Shown here in pieces: positions 25,760-38,034 of a DNA stretch of 64,000 nucleotides (position 1 is the stretch's first letter; every line of letters starts with the position of its first letter). This stretch comes from Aphrophora alni (Eukaryota > Arthropoda > Insecta > Hemiptera > Aphrophoridae), in contig OY740767.1 in NCBI GenBank assembly GCA_963513935.1, positions 152,464,431 to 152,528,430 of the forward strand, in the 5' to 3' direction. The notes under the pieces were generated by a model. That model was not told the DNA's origin. It saw only the letters and a list, made by a program, of their open reading frames with translations, and searched no databases. The translations under genes and the position numbers were made by a program.

Positions 25760-26400
25760 GAACCAAAACTATTTGTTACCAAAATGTCAGCTCGGTAATT
25801 GTCAATGACAAAGTGAAAATATACAGTGGACACTATCTTTGACAAAATATCTAGGGTATATAGCTTTGTAATCTGATCAATATATAGGCCTAACCACAGA
25901 CAACCTAAGCACTAGGATGATGTAAAAATCATGGATGTATAGAAACCAACAGGGACACACTCAATTAACATTACCACTTTTGATTATTAACAGCTTCATG
26001 ACAAAAAATTATAAATCCTTTCAGAATTCAACCCCTCAGAACTAAGAAGATGGGAACTGTCCCATCAATATGTTATAAAATCTAAAGAACCCCTTAATCT
26101 TATTCTTCAATAAATTATACCATCCTTTTTTGTTTCAAAAACAGGCTTACGTAAAATGAATATAAATGTAATAAATAATAAATGGAATAATAACAATAAT
26201 AAAACTTTCATCTGTAGTTAACCTCTGGATTCAGACTGCATCAGTTTATTCTTTCTATTCTGTTTACTGATTGAGAAAGTGTCTAGTGTATATAAAATAT
26301 TTCAAAACTTTAGTGTTTTCTTGTGTTTTCTATTTGTGTAGGCCTACTACTAGATAATACCATGGACCACTTTTCAGGGTTAGGCTGTTTGTTCTATCGG
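25760..26400 (+). pseudogene. Second copy of the GIY-YIG Penelope-like element tail, rearranged
   Basis: On the + strand, QYIGLTTDNLSTRMM near 25880 corresponds to QYIGLTIDNLNIRMN of the 5080-6820 copy, and the CAACCCCTCAGAACTAAGAAG zone (about 26030) corresponds to its end near 5210. A further shared piece (GATAATACCATGGACCACTTT near 26355; ACTAGGTAATACCAAGGACC near 6107) has the same strand in both copies although the nuclease parts are in opposite strands, so one copy has an internal inversion. The segment 25765-25830 is also found, diverged, at about 44805-44890. Confidence 0.5.
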
Positions 26401-27419
26401 AAAACATATCAAAAGAATATATATTTAAATAAATTATGATTTCTCTTGACTATATTCCCAGGCTAAATCATATTAAATAATAGGAGCTTTTTAAATAATG
26501 GGGTTCAAGATTCATTTTTGTTTTTTCCCATTTTTTCTGAACCTATAATTGTTTATTTGAGATTTTGAATACAGGTTTGGGTCATTGATTTTCACATTTC
26601 AACAAAATATGTAGAGCTGATTTGAGATATTATATCTTGTATAACAACCCAATTTTATTTTATATATATATATATATTTTTTACTGAAACTCACGAACCG
26701 AAATGGATGATTGTAAACATAATGCTTTTATATAGACCTTTGGGTATGAAGCATTTGGTGCTATTTATAGATATTATAACTAGAGATGTCTTTAAGTATC
26801 ATCCTGATACTTTGTAACAGATATAAACTACAATGTTACTTCATCAAAATATGAGGTAATTTTTTAAACAATTTAGCTGCCAGGTAGATTTCAATCAATT
26901 CTAAGTGGGTTGCCCAGAAACCTGATGTCCAAGTTCCTAGTTTTCTCACCTCTGCTGACCCAGTAGCCAATACTGACTTTCGCTGAAGTTGTTACGCTCA
27001 AGCCGTTCCATTATTTCATATACTGGTTATGCACAGATCATTTTTGTCCCTAACTTTGAGGAGAGATTACTTTTAATCTGTTTTATTGTATGATACACCC
27101 CAGTTATGCCCAAGCACTTTTTTCAACATGTTTTATTAATACAAAAATCGCGCACAATTTATATACCTAGTTCTGTATTTTGTATGTATCAATTTATTTT
27201 CTCTTCTACCTTTTTCTAACCAAACAGATCTAATCGTTATTACTAACCAACATGATAAAAATGAAAATATGTATAAAATATAAATTAATATAATATGTCA
27301 AATTTTTTCCAGTGTTCTAAAAAATAGATTTTACATTCTACGGCCATTAAAGTTAGTTAGGTGTAATTGGTTAACATGTGAAAATAAAAATTAATTTTGT
27401 AGAATAAAGTACCTTACCT
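26401..27419. other. Intron sequence, nothing recognised
   Basis: AT-rich, with a TA tract near 26661-26680 and a less AT-rich piece at 26880-27070 without open frames. Confidence 0.4.
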
Positions 27420-27990
27420 TTTATCCATCATGTGATGTCTTATCTTCTTTTTTAAAATGACACATTTCGGGACTTCTATTCTATCATCAGATAAACTCGG
27501 AATCACTCTTATGAGGTCGTCAATACATTAGAATAAATGATATAAAAACTAAAACATATATTTATGGAACACAGTAAATTTGTAGGTTAACACCATGTGG
27601 CTATCTAATGGCAACTGTTTGTCTGTTACCTGCACACACTTAAAACTTGCTTTTACCGTGGGCTTTTTGATCTCTTATCTCTGTAATAGGATGTTCAAAT
27701 CGAAATTTAGTGGGTCATTCAGTAATTGATGTTCATTACTTTATTTTTTAATTTTAAATGCCTTGTAAATTTCAAACTTTCCCACAGTATTCATATCTTT
27801 GGTGCAAATTGTAATGGATTCAAAGTTTCTACTAAATTCTGTGTAACTGTGGTATTTGTCTATTAATGTGGTCACCACAAGGTGCTTACCTACAAACTTG
27901 GTGTGTTCCGTAAATGTGTTGTATTGTATGTGATGTGATATGTTGATGAGTGATTCTAAGATTATTTAATGATATAGCAATCTCGAAACC
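27420..27990 (-). pseudogene. Penelope-like element 3' end
   Basis: Minus-strand frames near 27900-27690 read DKYHSYTEFSRNFESITICT, then GKFEIYKAFKIKK and LLNDPLNF, the usual C-terminal order of Penelope-like proteins (E-x-EIYKA, LLN-x-L-x-F). After the coding end, CTGATGATAGAATAGAAGTCC then CGAAATGTGTC (about 27490-27462) is the typical terminal motif. Several stops, so it is inactive. Confidence 0.55.
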
Positions 27991-28145
27991 CGCTATTTAA
28001 AATAAAGAAGAAAAGGCTCATGTGACAGATACAAGGTGCGGCAAAAAAGATCTATTTTCTGCGGCGCACCGTTCAGCGACAGGACGTCTGAGGGTGGTGG
28101 GGGTAGGCTTGTTGGAAAGCCTACATGACGCTATTGTCAGTAGTC

Positions 28146-28490
28146 ATGGAGCAGTGGTCGCCTCAGCAACGCACGTTTGTTATCGAGGCGTATTTTAAAA
28201 GTGGCGATTCAATCATTGCTACTCAGCGGCAGTTCCGTGCGTTCTTTCAATTAGGTCGACATGGAGAAGTTCCGTTGCGTAGCACAATTATGCGGTGGGT
28301 TACTAACTTTAGAACAACGGGTTCTGCGTTGAAAAAGAAGCCGACAGGCCGTCCAAGGTTAACTTGGATGCCAGACAACATCGATAGAGTTCGTGCTGCT
28401 GTGGAAAACAGTCCTCGTAAGCCCGCCCGTAAACAAGCTGCTGCTTTGAACATGTCTGACCACTCGGTCAGACGAATTTTGCGGTTCGCA
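28146..28490 (+). pseudogene. DUF4817 helix-turn-helix transposase fragment (left arm)
   Basis: The frame from ATG 28146 reads MEQWSPQQRTFVIEAYFKSG, then the RQF-x-FF...RSTIMRWVTNFRTTG block and KKPTGRPR, PRKPARKQAAALNMSDHSVR. This is the N-terminal DUF4817/HTH region that opens many insect mariner-like transposases; it binds the element ends. The catalytic DDE part is absent: after SVRRIL the frame runs into the foldback centre and antisense sequence. Codon use is more GC-rich than the surroundings. Confidence 0.8.
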
Positions 28491-28631
28491 TGGCTGCACA
28501 ATAGCCAATTTGTATGGATGAAATACCGAGCGGTCAGACATGTTCAATGCAGCAGCTTGTTTACGGGCGGGCCTACGAGGACTGTTTTCCACAGCAGCAC
28601 AAACTCTATCGATGTTCTCTGGCGTCCGAGT

Positions 28632-28847
28632 TTAACTTGGATGGCCTGTCGGCTTCTTTTTCAACGCAGAACCCGTTGTTCTAAAGTTAGTAACCCACCG
28701 CATAATTTTGCTACGCGACGGAACTTCTCCATGTCGACCTAATTGAAAGAACGCATGGAACTGCCGCTGAGTAGCAATGATTGAATCGCCACTTTTAAAA
28801 TACGCCTCGATAACAAACGCGCGTTGCTTAGACGACCACTGCTCCAT
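28632..28847 (-). pseudogene. DUF4817 transposase fragment (right arm, inverted)
   Basis: The minus-strand copy starts MEQWSSKQRAFVIEAYFKSG and stays open to KKKPTGHPS, where a base change brings a divergence from the left copy. The two arms differ by a few per cent only, several of the changes altering residues (PQ to SK, R to H), in line with drift after the inverted duplication. Confidence 0.75.
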
Positions 28848-29214
28848 GACTACTGACAATGGCGTCGTGTAGGCTATCCAACAAGCCTACCCCCACCACC
28901 CTCAGACGTCCTGTCGCTGAACGGTGCGCCGCAGAAAATAGATTGTTTTTTTGCCGCACCTTGTATAAGGTTCAATTACTTTACTCTGTTCAATTAGTTA
29001 CTTGTATACTAAAAAATGAGTTCATTATTAAAATGTGTTGATAACTTAAATATATTGTTCCTCCCATACTTATAAAGTCACTAAAGGAAATAGTTTCCAT
29101 ATAGTCACATCAAATTGCCTCTAAGATTTTAATGTTAAAAAGTGAAGGTCTTGGTGTGTAAAATTATATTAAACACTTGTATTCAACGCAGTCAGAGTTC
29201 AATAAATTGGGTAT

Positions 29215-29290
29215 TTTTGTCAGAGTGGCTGGCAACCGGGAAAAGTCAAGAAAAATTTGGAAATTTCGGTTGGTCAGAGAAAACTTACAT
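29215..29290. repeat. Short less AT-rich segment with GGGAAAAGTC
   Basis: GGCAACCGGGAAAAGTCAAG then AAATTTGGAAATTTCGG stands out from the flanks. From memory similar strings recur in many animal genomes, but I cannot verify a family. Confidence 0.25.
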
Positions 29291-30421
29291 TTGACATAAA
29301 ACTAGTTAGAAATATAATGATTTGTAAAACCGAGACTGATACAATTTTTTGTAAAGGAACAAATAAACATTACAAATAGCCAGTCTCCTACAAAAAGAAA
29401 CCATATTAAAGGGGAGAGATGGTTGCACTTGTTATGACCTTGAACCTCTCTAGCATACATCTCTTATTAAAAAAGGTGTTATTTTTAGTTGTAAATTTTT
29501 TTTTTTGTATTGAATTAAGGTAACTTTGTGTATAATTTTTATTATTATTATTTATTCCTGTTGCTGTTGACAATAGCAAGAGTCACATAAAAAAATTTAA
29601 ATTAAATTTGTAATAATTACAATAACTTATATTACAAGTAATTCACAAGTATTTTTTAATACAGTTTACATTCCTGCATTAGTCAATCACATATTTACAA
29701 ACATATAATTACACAAAACAATATAACAAATATATACATGTATATATTACATACACACAAATACATATTTAACAAGTAAGGCTATAACTGAGACAAATGC
29801 AGGGCAGATACTGGATAAATTCATTCATAAGTCATACCCGACATTAGCAGAATTGGTTTGAATACATAAACATTTATCTTCTACATAAACAAAGAAAAAT
29901 TATTGATATATTTGTAGTTTATAATTTTTAAAAAAAATGAAACTAATGATTATAGGTACAAGTTAGAAATAATTCTAAATTCAATATTCCTTTAAATAAA
30001 ACAAAATTTACATAAATGAATTTTACTGACATCTACAATGGTAGTTTGTCAGAATGTTGAAATTCCTGAACTGGTGTACTAAATTCATTACATGTCTAAA
30101 GAAAAGTAGAAGGTTTATTAGCGTTTGAAAATAGCTACTATTTTTTATAAGATTGCAATTTAAAAAATTAATTTGTCATATATTGATTTACCATAATGAG
30201 CTGATAAAAAATGTATAAACAAGATTTAAATCTGTTAAATTTAAAGTTGAATTTACATGACTGATTTTGAAAATTTTTAAAATAGGAGTAGCGAGCTTGG
30301 ACAGGTATTGCAAATTTGGGAGGTTACTACATTATGGAAAAAACCTCAAACTTAACGATTTTCTCAAAATTTGAAAGCCTATTAGTTTATAAATTAATCA
30401 GAATATTTATTGCTGTGATTA

Positions 30422-30423
<2 letters not shown>
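29291..30423. other. Intron sequence, nothing recognised
   Basis: AT-rich, with an ATT-rich tract near 29538-29560 that could be a LINE tail. No open frames of note. Confidence 0.4.

Positions 30424-30482
<59 letters not shown>
30424..30482. repeat. Poly(A) followed by (TA)n
   Basis: About 30 A and then about 28 bases of alternating TA, immediately left of the large foldback. The minus-strand Tyr-Ile frame across it is an artefact. Confidence 0.95.
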
Positions 30483-30488
<6 letters not shown>

Positions 30489-30501
30489 GTAATCTCAACA
30501 C

Positions 30502-31550
30502 TATAGTAAAATTCAAGTCAGCTTGAGGCGGAAACCCAGTCGACCGCACTAATCGCCTACCCTTGGCGTCTATTGTGCGACTCGGCCGCGTTAAGTAGCC
30601 ACCGGCTGGGGTCAGTGAATCATAACTAATGACTCCAGTAACGATATGCAACTTTTCCTCCTTCCTTAAATTCCGAAAAACAAATGATAACACGTGTTAC
30701 ATTGCAATTTTCTGATTATTTTGATACCAAATTTCAAAGGAATCGGTCATCTGTGACAAACACAGAGTGATTAGTGAAGTTATAAATGGTTTACTGTATT
30801 AATAAAACTTCCGTATATCAGACGAAACATTTTTATTTCAGAAAATATGTACAATTTATAAACACTAAAATAAAATAAATAAATATAATTAAATAATTAA
30901 CCAAATTAAATCATTTAATTAAAATTAATATTGTTCCCCATGAAGGCAAAGGAATCAAGCTTAGTATAAACAAGTAAAATAAATTGTACGTATGCCTAAA
31001 CTTAAAAACTAATAATAATACTGTACAGCATTTCCTTACAGAGGAAGAGCCAAATCATCAGCTAAATAACATAATTCTCTTGCTTTACTGTGTTATAACA
31101 TTAGTCCTCAAATGTTTGGCAAGACAAAGTTACACAAATATTAAACTGTATTATTGAAGAAAAAATAACATTATTTACTAAAATATATTAATTGTTATTA
31201 AATTAATATGATATACGGATAATATGATTAACTGATATACGGAAGTTTTATTAATACAGTAAACCATTTATAACTTCACTAATCACTCTGTGTTTGTCAC
31301 AGATGACCGATTCCTTTGAAATTTGGTATCAAAATAATCAGAAAATTGCAATGTAACACGTGTTATCATTTGTTTTTCGGAATTTAAGGAAGGAGGAAAA
31401 GTTGCATATCGTTACTGGAGTCATTAGTTATGATTCACTGACCCCAGCCGGTGGCTACATAAGCGGCCGAGTCGCACAATAGACGCCAAGGGTAGGCGAT
31501 TAGTGCGGTCGACTGGGTTTCCGCCTCAAGCTGACTTGAATTTTACTATA
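30502..31550. mobile_element. 1,049-bp foldback with ~320-bp arms
   Basis: The left arm 30502-30821 and right arm 31232-31550 are near-identical inverted copies. The ends are TATAGTAAAATTCAAG and complement, giving TA as a likely target duplication. The arms contain a GC-richer core (GTCGACCGCACTAATCGCC; GCCACCGGCTGGGGTCAG) and no open frame. The 410-bp spacer is AT-rich. The few arm differences include GCGTTAAGTAG against GCTTATGTAG. Recent or homogenised, non-autonomous. Confidence 0.9.
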
Positions 31551-32109
31551 AATATCTTACTACAGTTAATATGTAGAATGATAAATGTTTTAAAATTATT
31601 AGTAGAATTGGCAGTAGGTACAGAAATTCAATATTAAGTATAGTTTGTACAATATTTTCATGTGTATCAATTTCCTAAAAATTACCATTCACACGAATAT
31701 AATTTGATTGATTAACTAAAACATAATAAGCGTGGTTGTGTGATTAATCCTAGAAAAAGTAAATTTGTTAAGAAAAAGTCTGGGAATTTCATAAGGTCTT
31801 ATCACTGGCCTCCCTGAATAATTACTTAATATAAATATATATACATATCATGACTATCATGTGTATATATTTTGGTGATTGTACCTAATGCTAAATATAT
31901 ATCAATTATATTAAAAATATCAATTTCTGGTTAGTATCAGTATCATGTTTTGAAATATTTTGTTAAAATCCACCTCCAATTAGCCTATAACAAAATTTTG
32001 AGAAATGTTTATTGTATTTTCAAGTTATACTTATGAGTTACTTTTTTGGACTAATTCAGATCTTAGGTTAAACTATAATTGTTAAACATTGTAATTTTTG
32101 TATGTGCAG
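31551..32109. other. Intron sequence up to the 32110 acceptor
   Basis: AT-rich, no repeat or frame recognised apart from the acceptor tract. Confidence 0.4.
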
Positions 32110-32318
32110 ACTTTGTTTTTCCACACTGCTGCTGACAAATTGAATTTGTATTATAAAATTGGTAAAAATCATGATCTTTTCAACTGCTTGACTGAACACG
32201 TTGTTGGTAGAATTGAACATGTTCTAGGAAGATTGGAACCAACACAGATAAAAAAAGACACATTTTTATATAATAAGTTCACTATATTGGATAAGATTGA
32301 AAAAGGCAAACATTTTAG
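32110..32318 (+). CDS. Internal exon after the second zinc finger
   Basis: The acceptor TATGTGCAG ends at 32109 and the donor is GTAAGT after 32318. The 69 complete codons begin TLFFHTAADKLNLYYKIGKN, continue through EHVVGRIEHVLGRLEP, and end in the split Arg codon of KGKHFR. This continues directly from the zinc finger (phase 0) and may form a helical extension of it; HVVGRIEHVLGRL has a heptad-like pattern. A 6.45-kb intron full of mobile-element remains precedes it. I do not recognise the fold. Open frame, clean sites and consistent phase make it a confident exon. Confidence 0.8.
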
Positions 32319-33690
32319 GTAAGTATACTACAAATATACTTTTATGTATAGAACAGCTGTTCATTAGAAGTACATGTGAAATGATATAAACTGGCTTACC
32401 TTGTTTCTTCAACTGTTGTGAAAAATAAATTTTAATTGACAATGAAAGTTACAAGATGTTGAGTCTGTCCTGTCTGTCAAAAGTCAGAAGTCCATCTTGT
32501 TTCATATAGGTCCAGTCATGCCATTGGTCTTGAAGGAAATGGCCAATAACGAACATCTGGTATTGTCAACATCCAGATTTATCTACAAGGTCGATAACTT
32601 GTTAAAATGGTATAGAGAAAGTTGAACAATTTTGCTTAGGATTAAGGTTGATGCCGAAACCATAATGTTTCTAACACCCTTGTCACCTAAAATCAACTGC
32701 TTTTACCTTGCCTTTATTAAATTTGAATTAAAAAGGTTTCCCAGACTGATATTGAATTGAAATAAAAATAAATCAACATAACCCAACCCAGCAACTTTTA
32801 GGATTTGGGAGTTAGCATAAGAGACTAGTGACTCGAATGGCAACCAGACAAAGAGTAAAGGAAATATCATAAGCCCCTCAGCTAATTACAAAACCTGACT
32901 GATATTCTTATCTGTGAAAGCCTAATTGAGTACTGTGTGAGTCCCTATAGGGATGAAATGGAATTGTAGAATGGCTCAGTAAATCCTATAACAAAGTATA
33001 ATATTGATTATAAAAGAATTTGAAGAGAACACAACTCTTATTCACAGGTCTGGTTAGTGACCGTTAATTTTATTCACACCTTAACTACTCGAATTATATA
33101 TCATCTTTACTTTTAACGGTTTCGGCTAGTAGGCTAAGACCTCATTTGAGCAATGAAAGGTTAGTTTCTTTCAATAAAATTATATGTACTTTTCAATTTT
33201 TAAAATGGCTGTTGCATTTAATTCTTTGTTGGAGAGTATTTAAATATTCTTTGCTCCAGCGAATAATTCAGAATGACTGGGTGATTTGTTGAGTTAATCA
33301 CCAACTTAATATCAAGATAACAATGTAGAGAATATCCATTTTAAAAAATATATTTTCAGTGAGGACATGGTTTCATTTGGCTCAATTGAAAGATACTGTG
33401 AGGTCTAGAATTTAGTATTGCTTTGATCTGACACAGAAAAGTTGTTGCTTCTTCAAAAGTTTAATATTGGTCACCTATCAAATTTTAAATGATACTTTAG
33501 TGATTTGATACCAGCCTTCCAGATACTTCTAAAATGAAGTGTAGTGGGTGGGTTAAAATACCAAGTAATGACTTGATTATTGATAGAATCACCGTCTGTA
33601 ATTAAGGTCTGTATAAATGGTTGATTGAGATAGTTTTTGAGTTCGTTTAAATGAGTATTTTCCCCAACAAAGTTAGTGCAACTTTCAGTA
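32319..33690. other. Intron sequence, possible old element
   Basis: Near 33110-33145 the minus strand reads GGTCTTAGCCTACTAGCCGA followed by AACCG, similar to the terminal motifs of Penelope-like elements, but no coding relic was found next to it. Otherwise unassigned. Confidence 0.3.
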
Positions 33691-36600
33691 TAAATGTGCC
33701 CACAGGGGGGGGGGGGTTGCAGATTTGCTGCACGTAATCAGAGGGGCTAGCATCCCTCCTGCTGCTCAAACACTCATAACATAACACATAAACTACCATC
33801 CATATAGAAATACACCCAATTCACTTATATACATTTTCTTACGTTCACCTTAACTTAGAGTTCTCATCGTAGGGGGTACAGACTAGCTGCACCTATTGTG
33901 AAGGGTTTAGCGCCTCTCACGGAACCCGAGCTGTACAAGGGTAGAACATTTAACACCCCTTTTCCGAATATATACACACACATATATTTTTTTTATATTT
34001 GAAAGAGGCTGATACTATTAACATATCTCAAGGGATACATAGGTAGTTTTTGACCGTGTAGAGCCATAGCTCGTCGGGGAATGGTTACCAGATCAAAACA
34101 TGGCAAGCTTTGAATCTGGTAAGCTGATGAGATCCTGTTCTGCCGTAGACATACGCACGGTGTCTATTTAGTGGCCAGCCACTTCGGTTCTTAGTCAGGA
34201 AATGTTCACGATGGGGAACCATCTAGCCACCTTTACAGATGGTTGAATAACTGTCGATTTGTCATTTTGTAGCCCGTGTCTGGCCACTAAATTTGAGTGA
34301 TCCATTCTATCTGACATACAGTAGTGATCATTTTTCCGTGATTCTTACTTTCTCTTGACTTCTCTCATCAAAATGATCTCCTTCCTAGGTGGATATTGTG
34401 CAAAACAAATTGAGGAAATTTCACGGATGAATTTGTATCACCTATTTACAATAATAATGTTTTTATAATGAAGCAGTACATTCTTTTACAGCAGCAATTG
34501 TTACAGTAACAGACAACAACGTTCTGAAATCGTCGATAAGGCCACTATGTCCACCAGTTCCATGGTGGAACGACGAACGTAATAACTTTCTCCGTCTATG
34601 CTGTAAAGCTTTAAGGAAGTTTAATCGTAGACCTACTTGTGAAAATCTTCAAAAATATAAAATTCTACGAGCCAAAGCATGTCGAGTTTTTAGCCAGAGT
34701 AGGAAAGAATTATGAGCCCGAGCACGATATCAAGAACCACACTTACGTCAACTGTGTGGAAAAATTTTAATTTTGTATGTGGTCCTCCTCCTTGTGCTCC
34801 CTTATTGGGACTTAAGCAGGGGGGAGGAGTTTTGACTACAGATAACTACGGAATTGCTAATGTGTAAGGCTCATCATTTGCTAACTTTTCTTCAACTACT
34901 GCTTACAGCAACACCTTTCGTGTGTGTAAAAGGTCTCAAAAACAATACATGTCACAGTAGGTCTGTCGGACGAATTGCCATTAAATCCCCCCATTTTCCT
35001 TACAGGAATTGGAGTCTGCTATGTCGACGGGACAGGATTCCATTCCAGGCTCAGACAACATAGTTTGTTCTATGATGAAACACCTACCAACTTCAGGAAT
35101 TCTGACTCTCCTTAAAATATACAATCGTATATTTGAGGAGCAATGTTTTGCCAGTGCTTGGTTGGAGGCTACAGTAATAACTCTTAAAAAACTAGGTAAA
35201 GAGAAAACAGAACCAGGAAGTTACCATCCCATTTCTCTTACTAGTGTGCTCTACAAGCTAGTAGAGGGCATTGCCAATCGACGCCTTGTTTGGGAAAGTA
35301 ACCGGCTGCTTTGTAATGATCAATGTGGCTTTAGGCAGGGTCAATCGTCTACTGATCAGCTGGTTTCATTAGAGTCTGCCATACAAAATGCCTTTTTCTT
35401 GCTTCAGACATGAGTTGCAGTATTTTATTCACCTAGAAAGGACCTATAATATGTCTTGGCAAAGAGGCCAATACTTTAATATTATGGTGTATAAATGGCA
35501 ATACTCTTGCTTATATATATAAAAAAAAAACTTCCTTCGCAACTTCCTTATTTCTGAGTGTGTGTTGGAACTATGTTGTCAGATCAGTATCATTTAGAGA
35601 ATGATGTCCCTCAGGGAAGTGTGCTGAGCGTGACCCATTTTGCTGTGGCAATCAACAACATTGTTGACGATTTTGCTATATATGTGGCTACTCGAGGTAT
35701 GGCTACTGCTGAAAGAGCTCTTCAACTAGTTATAAATAGATTGCAATCTTCTTTAAAATTGACAGGATTGAAGTTCTCTGCTTCCAAAATGCAATGTATT
35801 GATTTAAGAGTTGTCAAAGGCTGAAACATCAGGCTTTATTATTTCTTGATGGAACACTACTTCAAACTACTGAAAGTTTTAATTCCACATCTATCTCAAA
35901 ACTCAGTGTAATAAAACACTTGACATGTTTCGTGTTCTCAGCGGTTCTTGATGGGGAGCCGATAGGACTTGTATGTTGCGCTCTTATTCAATCGTGGATT
36001 GATTATGGCTCCATAATCTACTCTTCCGCAAACCAGCCATTAAAAAGTTTGATTCGGTACATAACTCTGCTTTTCGTATTGTTTCTGGAGCATTTCGTTC
36101 GAGTTCAGTTTCTAGCTTACTTACTGAGACTAATGATCCATCTCTTTCTCGATGAAGGCAGCAACTACACATAATATATGTGTTGTCTGCACTCCAATCC
36201 TTATCATATAGCTTACGGCATCATTTTTAAATAATCTTTTGGGACTTGCACTTTCTTCAATGAACGAGTATGGTCTATGTTTTATTCCTCCATGGATCAT
36301 TCAAATGCCAACATTTGATTTTTTACTGGTTCAGATTCATCAAGTACAACACCCCTGATGTAGTGTATCATCAGGAGTTTCACTATATACTTGATGAATA
36401 ACCATCTAGTGAAATTATTTTCACAGATGGTTCTAAACAGTTGGTTGCGCATACTACTCATCTGGTCAGACGTGTATGTATGGATTGCCCTCAGCTTATA
36501 GAGTATTTTCTGCCAAGCTCTTTGCTATTTTGAAAGGTCTAATACCATTCAATCTAGTTTCAGTCACTATCTTTTGTGTTCCGATTCCAAATGTGGTTTA

Positions 36601-37310
36601 CAGGTTATCCAGGATATGTATTCTAAAAATCCCTTGATTGAAGATATTCTGTGTTCCATACACAGATTTCTGCTACGGGACGTCAAAGTATCAATTTGCT
36701 GGGTACCTGGGCATTGGGGAATTTTGGGAAACACAAAAGCTGACGAAGCATCAAAGGAAGCTACAAGTGAGATACCAGTCACAGTATCTGACTGTAATAG
36801 TATCTGACTTTGTATCGAGAGTTAAAATTATTTTGCATAGGAAATGGGAAGAAGAATGGACAAATACAGAGTCCAATAAGGTGAGGGAAGTAAAAGGTAT
36901 TGTCCGCCCATGTAATTGATCCATCTGTGCCAGTTGTCGAGAGATTACCCTTGTTCGTATCAGTCATTCCATAATCACTCATGGATTTCTGATCGAATCC
37001 GCCACAATGCCCATTTTGTCTAGGTGTGTTATCAATTAATTACATCCTCATTGAGTGTGTTATGTTAAGAGGTATGCGACGAACTTTTGCCCTACCAAAT
37101 TCCATTCAGACGATCTTGGGGGGATAATGTTCAGATCCTTGATTGGGTATTGTCCTTTATGCGTCGTCTGAAATTATTGATAAAATGTAAAACATTTCTA
37201 GTCAATTATTGCAGGGTCATTTTACAGTTCTATAATATTATGTTTGGTTTTCCTTTTAAATTTTATTCTTGCAGGGTTTTTACGACTCTTTAATATTTAT
37301 TTTTTCTTGT
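33691..37310 (+). pseudogene. Near-full-length decayed Jockey/I-type LINE with RNase H
   Basis: In order: an upstream GC-richer leader (about 33700-34300), the end of an APE endonuclease (SSDHFSVILTF near 34320), PPVPWWNDER (34550-34580), RT blocks (PGSYHPISLTSVLYKLVEGI near 35210; CGFRQGQSSTDQLVSLES near 35330; DVPQGSVLSVTHFAVAINN near 35600; VDDFAIYVATRG near 35670), RNase H (EIIFTDGSKQ near 36410; ICWVPGHWGILGNTKADEAS near 36690), and a C-terminal SHSIITHGFL zone. RT-RNase H order fits I/Jockey-group elements. Stops, frameshifts and small deletions are frequent, so it is dead. It lies in sense orientation in the host intron. Confidence 0.8.
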
Positions 37311-38034
37311 TAATTGTATTTTCCATAGTTTATAATTGTTAACTCATTGTAGGATCATTTTTCAGTCTTGTAACATGTTATATTGTTCGATTGTTAACTA
37401 GTTTTTAGTCTTAATATTTATTGTTCTTAAAAATTGTATGTTTTTGTTTTTGGTATCATTTGTTGTATGGATTAAAGTGGAGCATCTTCATGCTCAATTT
37501 TGTGAAGGCAATAATGACCACAATGGTTTTTTGCCCTAAAACTCCAACAACAAATAAAGTTAAATACTCGAGTAACAACATCGATGAGCAATACAACAAG
37601 ATAATACTGATAGAAAGGCTTCAGTTGATAAGAGTGAAACTAATTCTAAACAGCCTTTGTAAATAGACAGATAAATAAACATATGGACGACTTAAGCGAT
37701 TGAGGTTTCCTAAGTCGATCGGACTTGGTGATTGACAGTCTGCCAGAGTCAACCTCTAGGTGGAGAAATGGTCCGAGATTTATTTATCCTAAAGGTGAGA
37801 AGATTGGGCATACATTGTGAAGATTGTTAGTTGCAACAATACGTTTAATATACATTAATGTATATTAAATGTTTACAATACATTTAAGCATATTATTTAT
37901 TGACACTTTTTTTTCTATTTAAAAAAAAGTTATATAAGTGTAATGGGATAATGGATAAAGGATTAATAAGGAACTCAACTCCGACAAAATTGGTGTTGAT
38001 AAAATATAGGAAAAATTATTAAAATAGTGGCAGA
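37311..38034. other. Intron sequence between the LINE and the minisatellite
   Basis: May include the LINE 3' UTR up to about 37800 (GACTTGGTGATTGACAGTCT). A palindromic TTAATATACATTAATGTATATTAA lies near 37846-37869. Confidence 0.35.

Larger units (their letters stand above)
28032..28963. mobile_element. 932-bp foldback made of two inverted 5' halves of a DUF4817-type transposon
   Basis: The ends CAAGGTGCGGCAAAAAA and its complement are flanked by TA at 28030-28031 and 28964-28965. Left arm (to about 28470) and right arm (from about 28528) are highly similar inverted copies over more than 400 bases. Both carry the 5' UTR and first 90-100 codons of the same transposase gene. The central loop retains a further piece of transposase (FHPYKLAIVQP on the minus strand) present only in the right arm. 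Transposition by intact relatives recognising the two identical ends is plausible. Confidence 0.9.

Noticed and set aside
28359..28592. Separate small genes in the foldback (84- and 77-codon minus frames)
   Set aside because: Antisense or arm-copy frames of the inverted transposase 5' halves.
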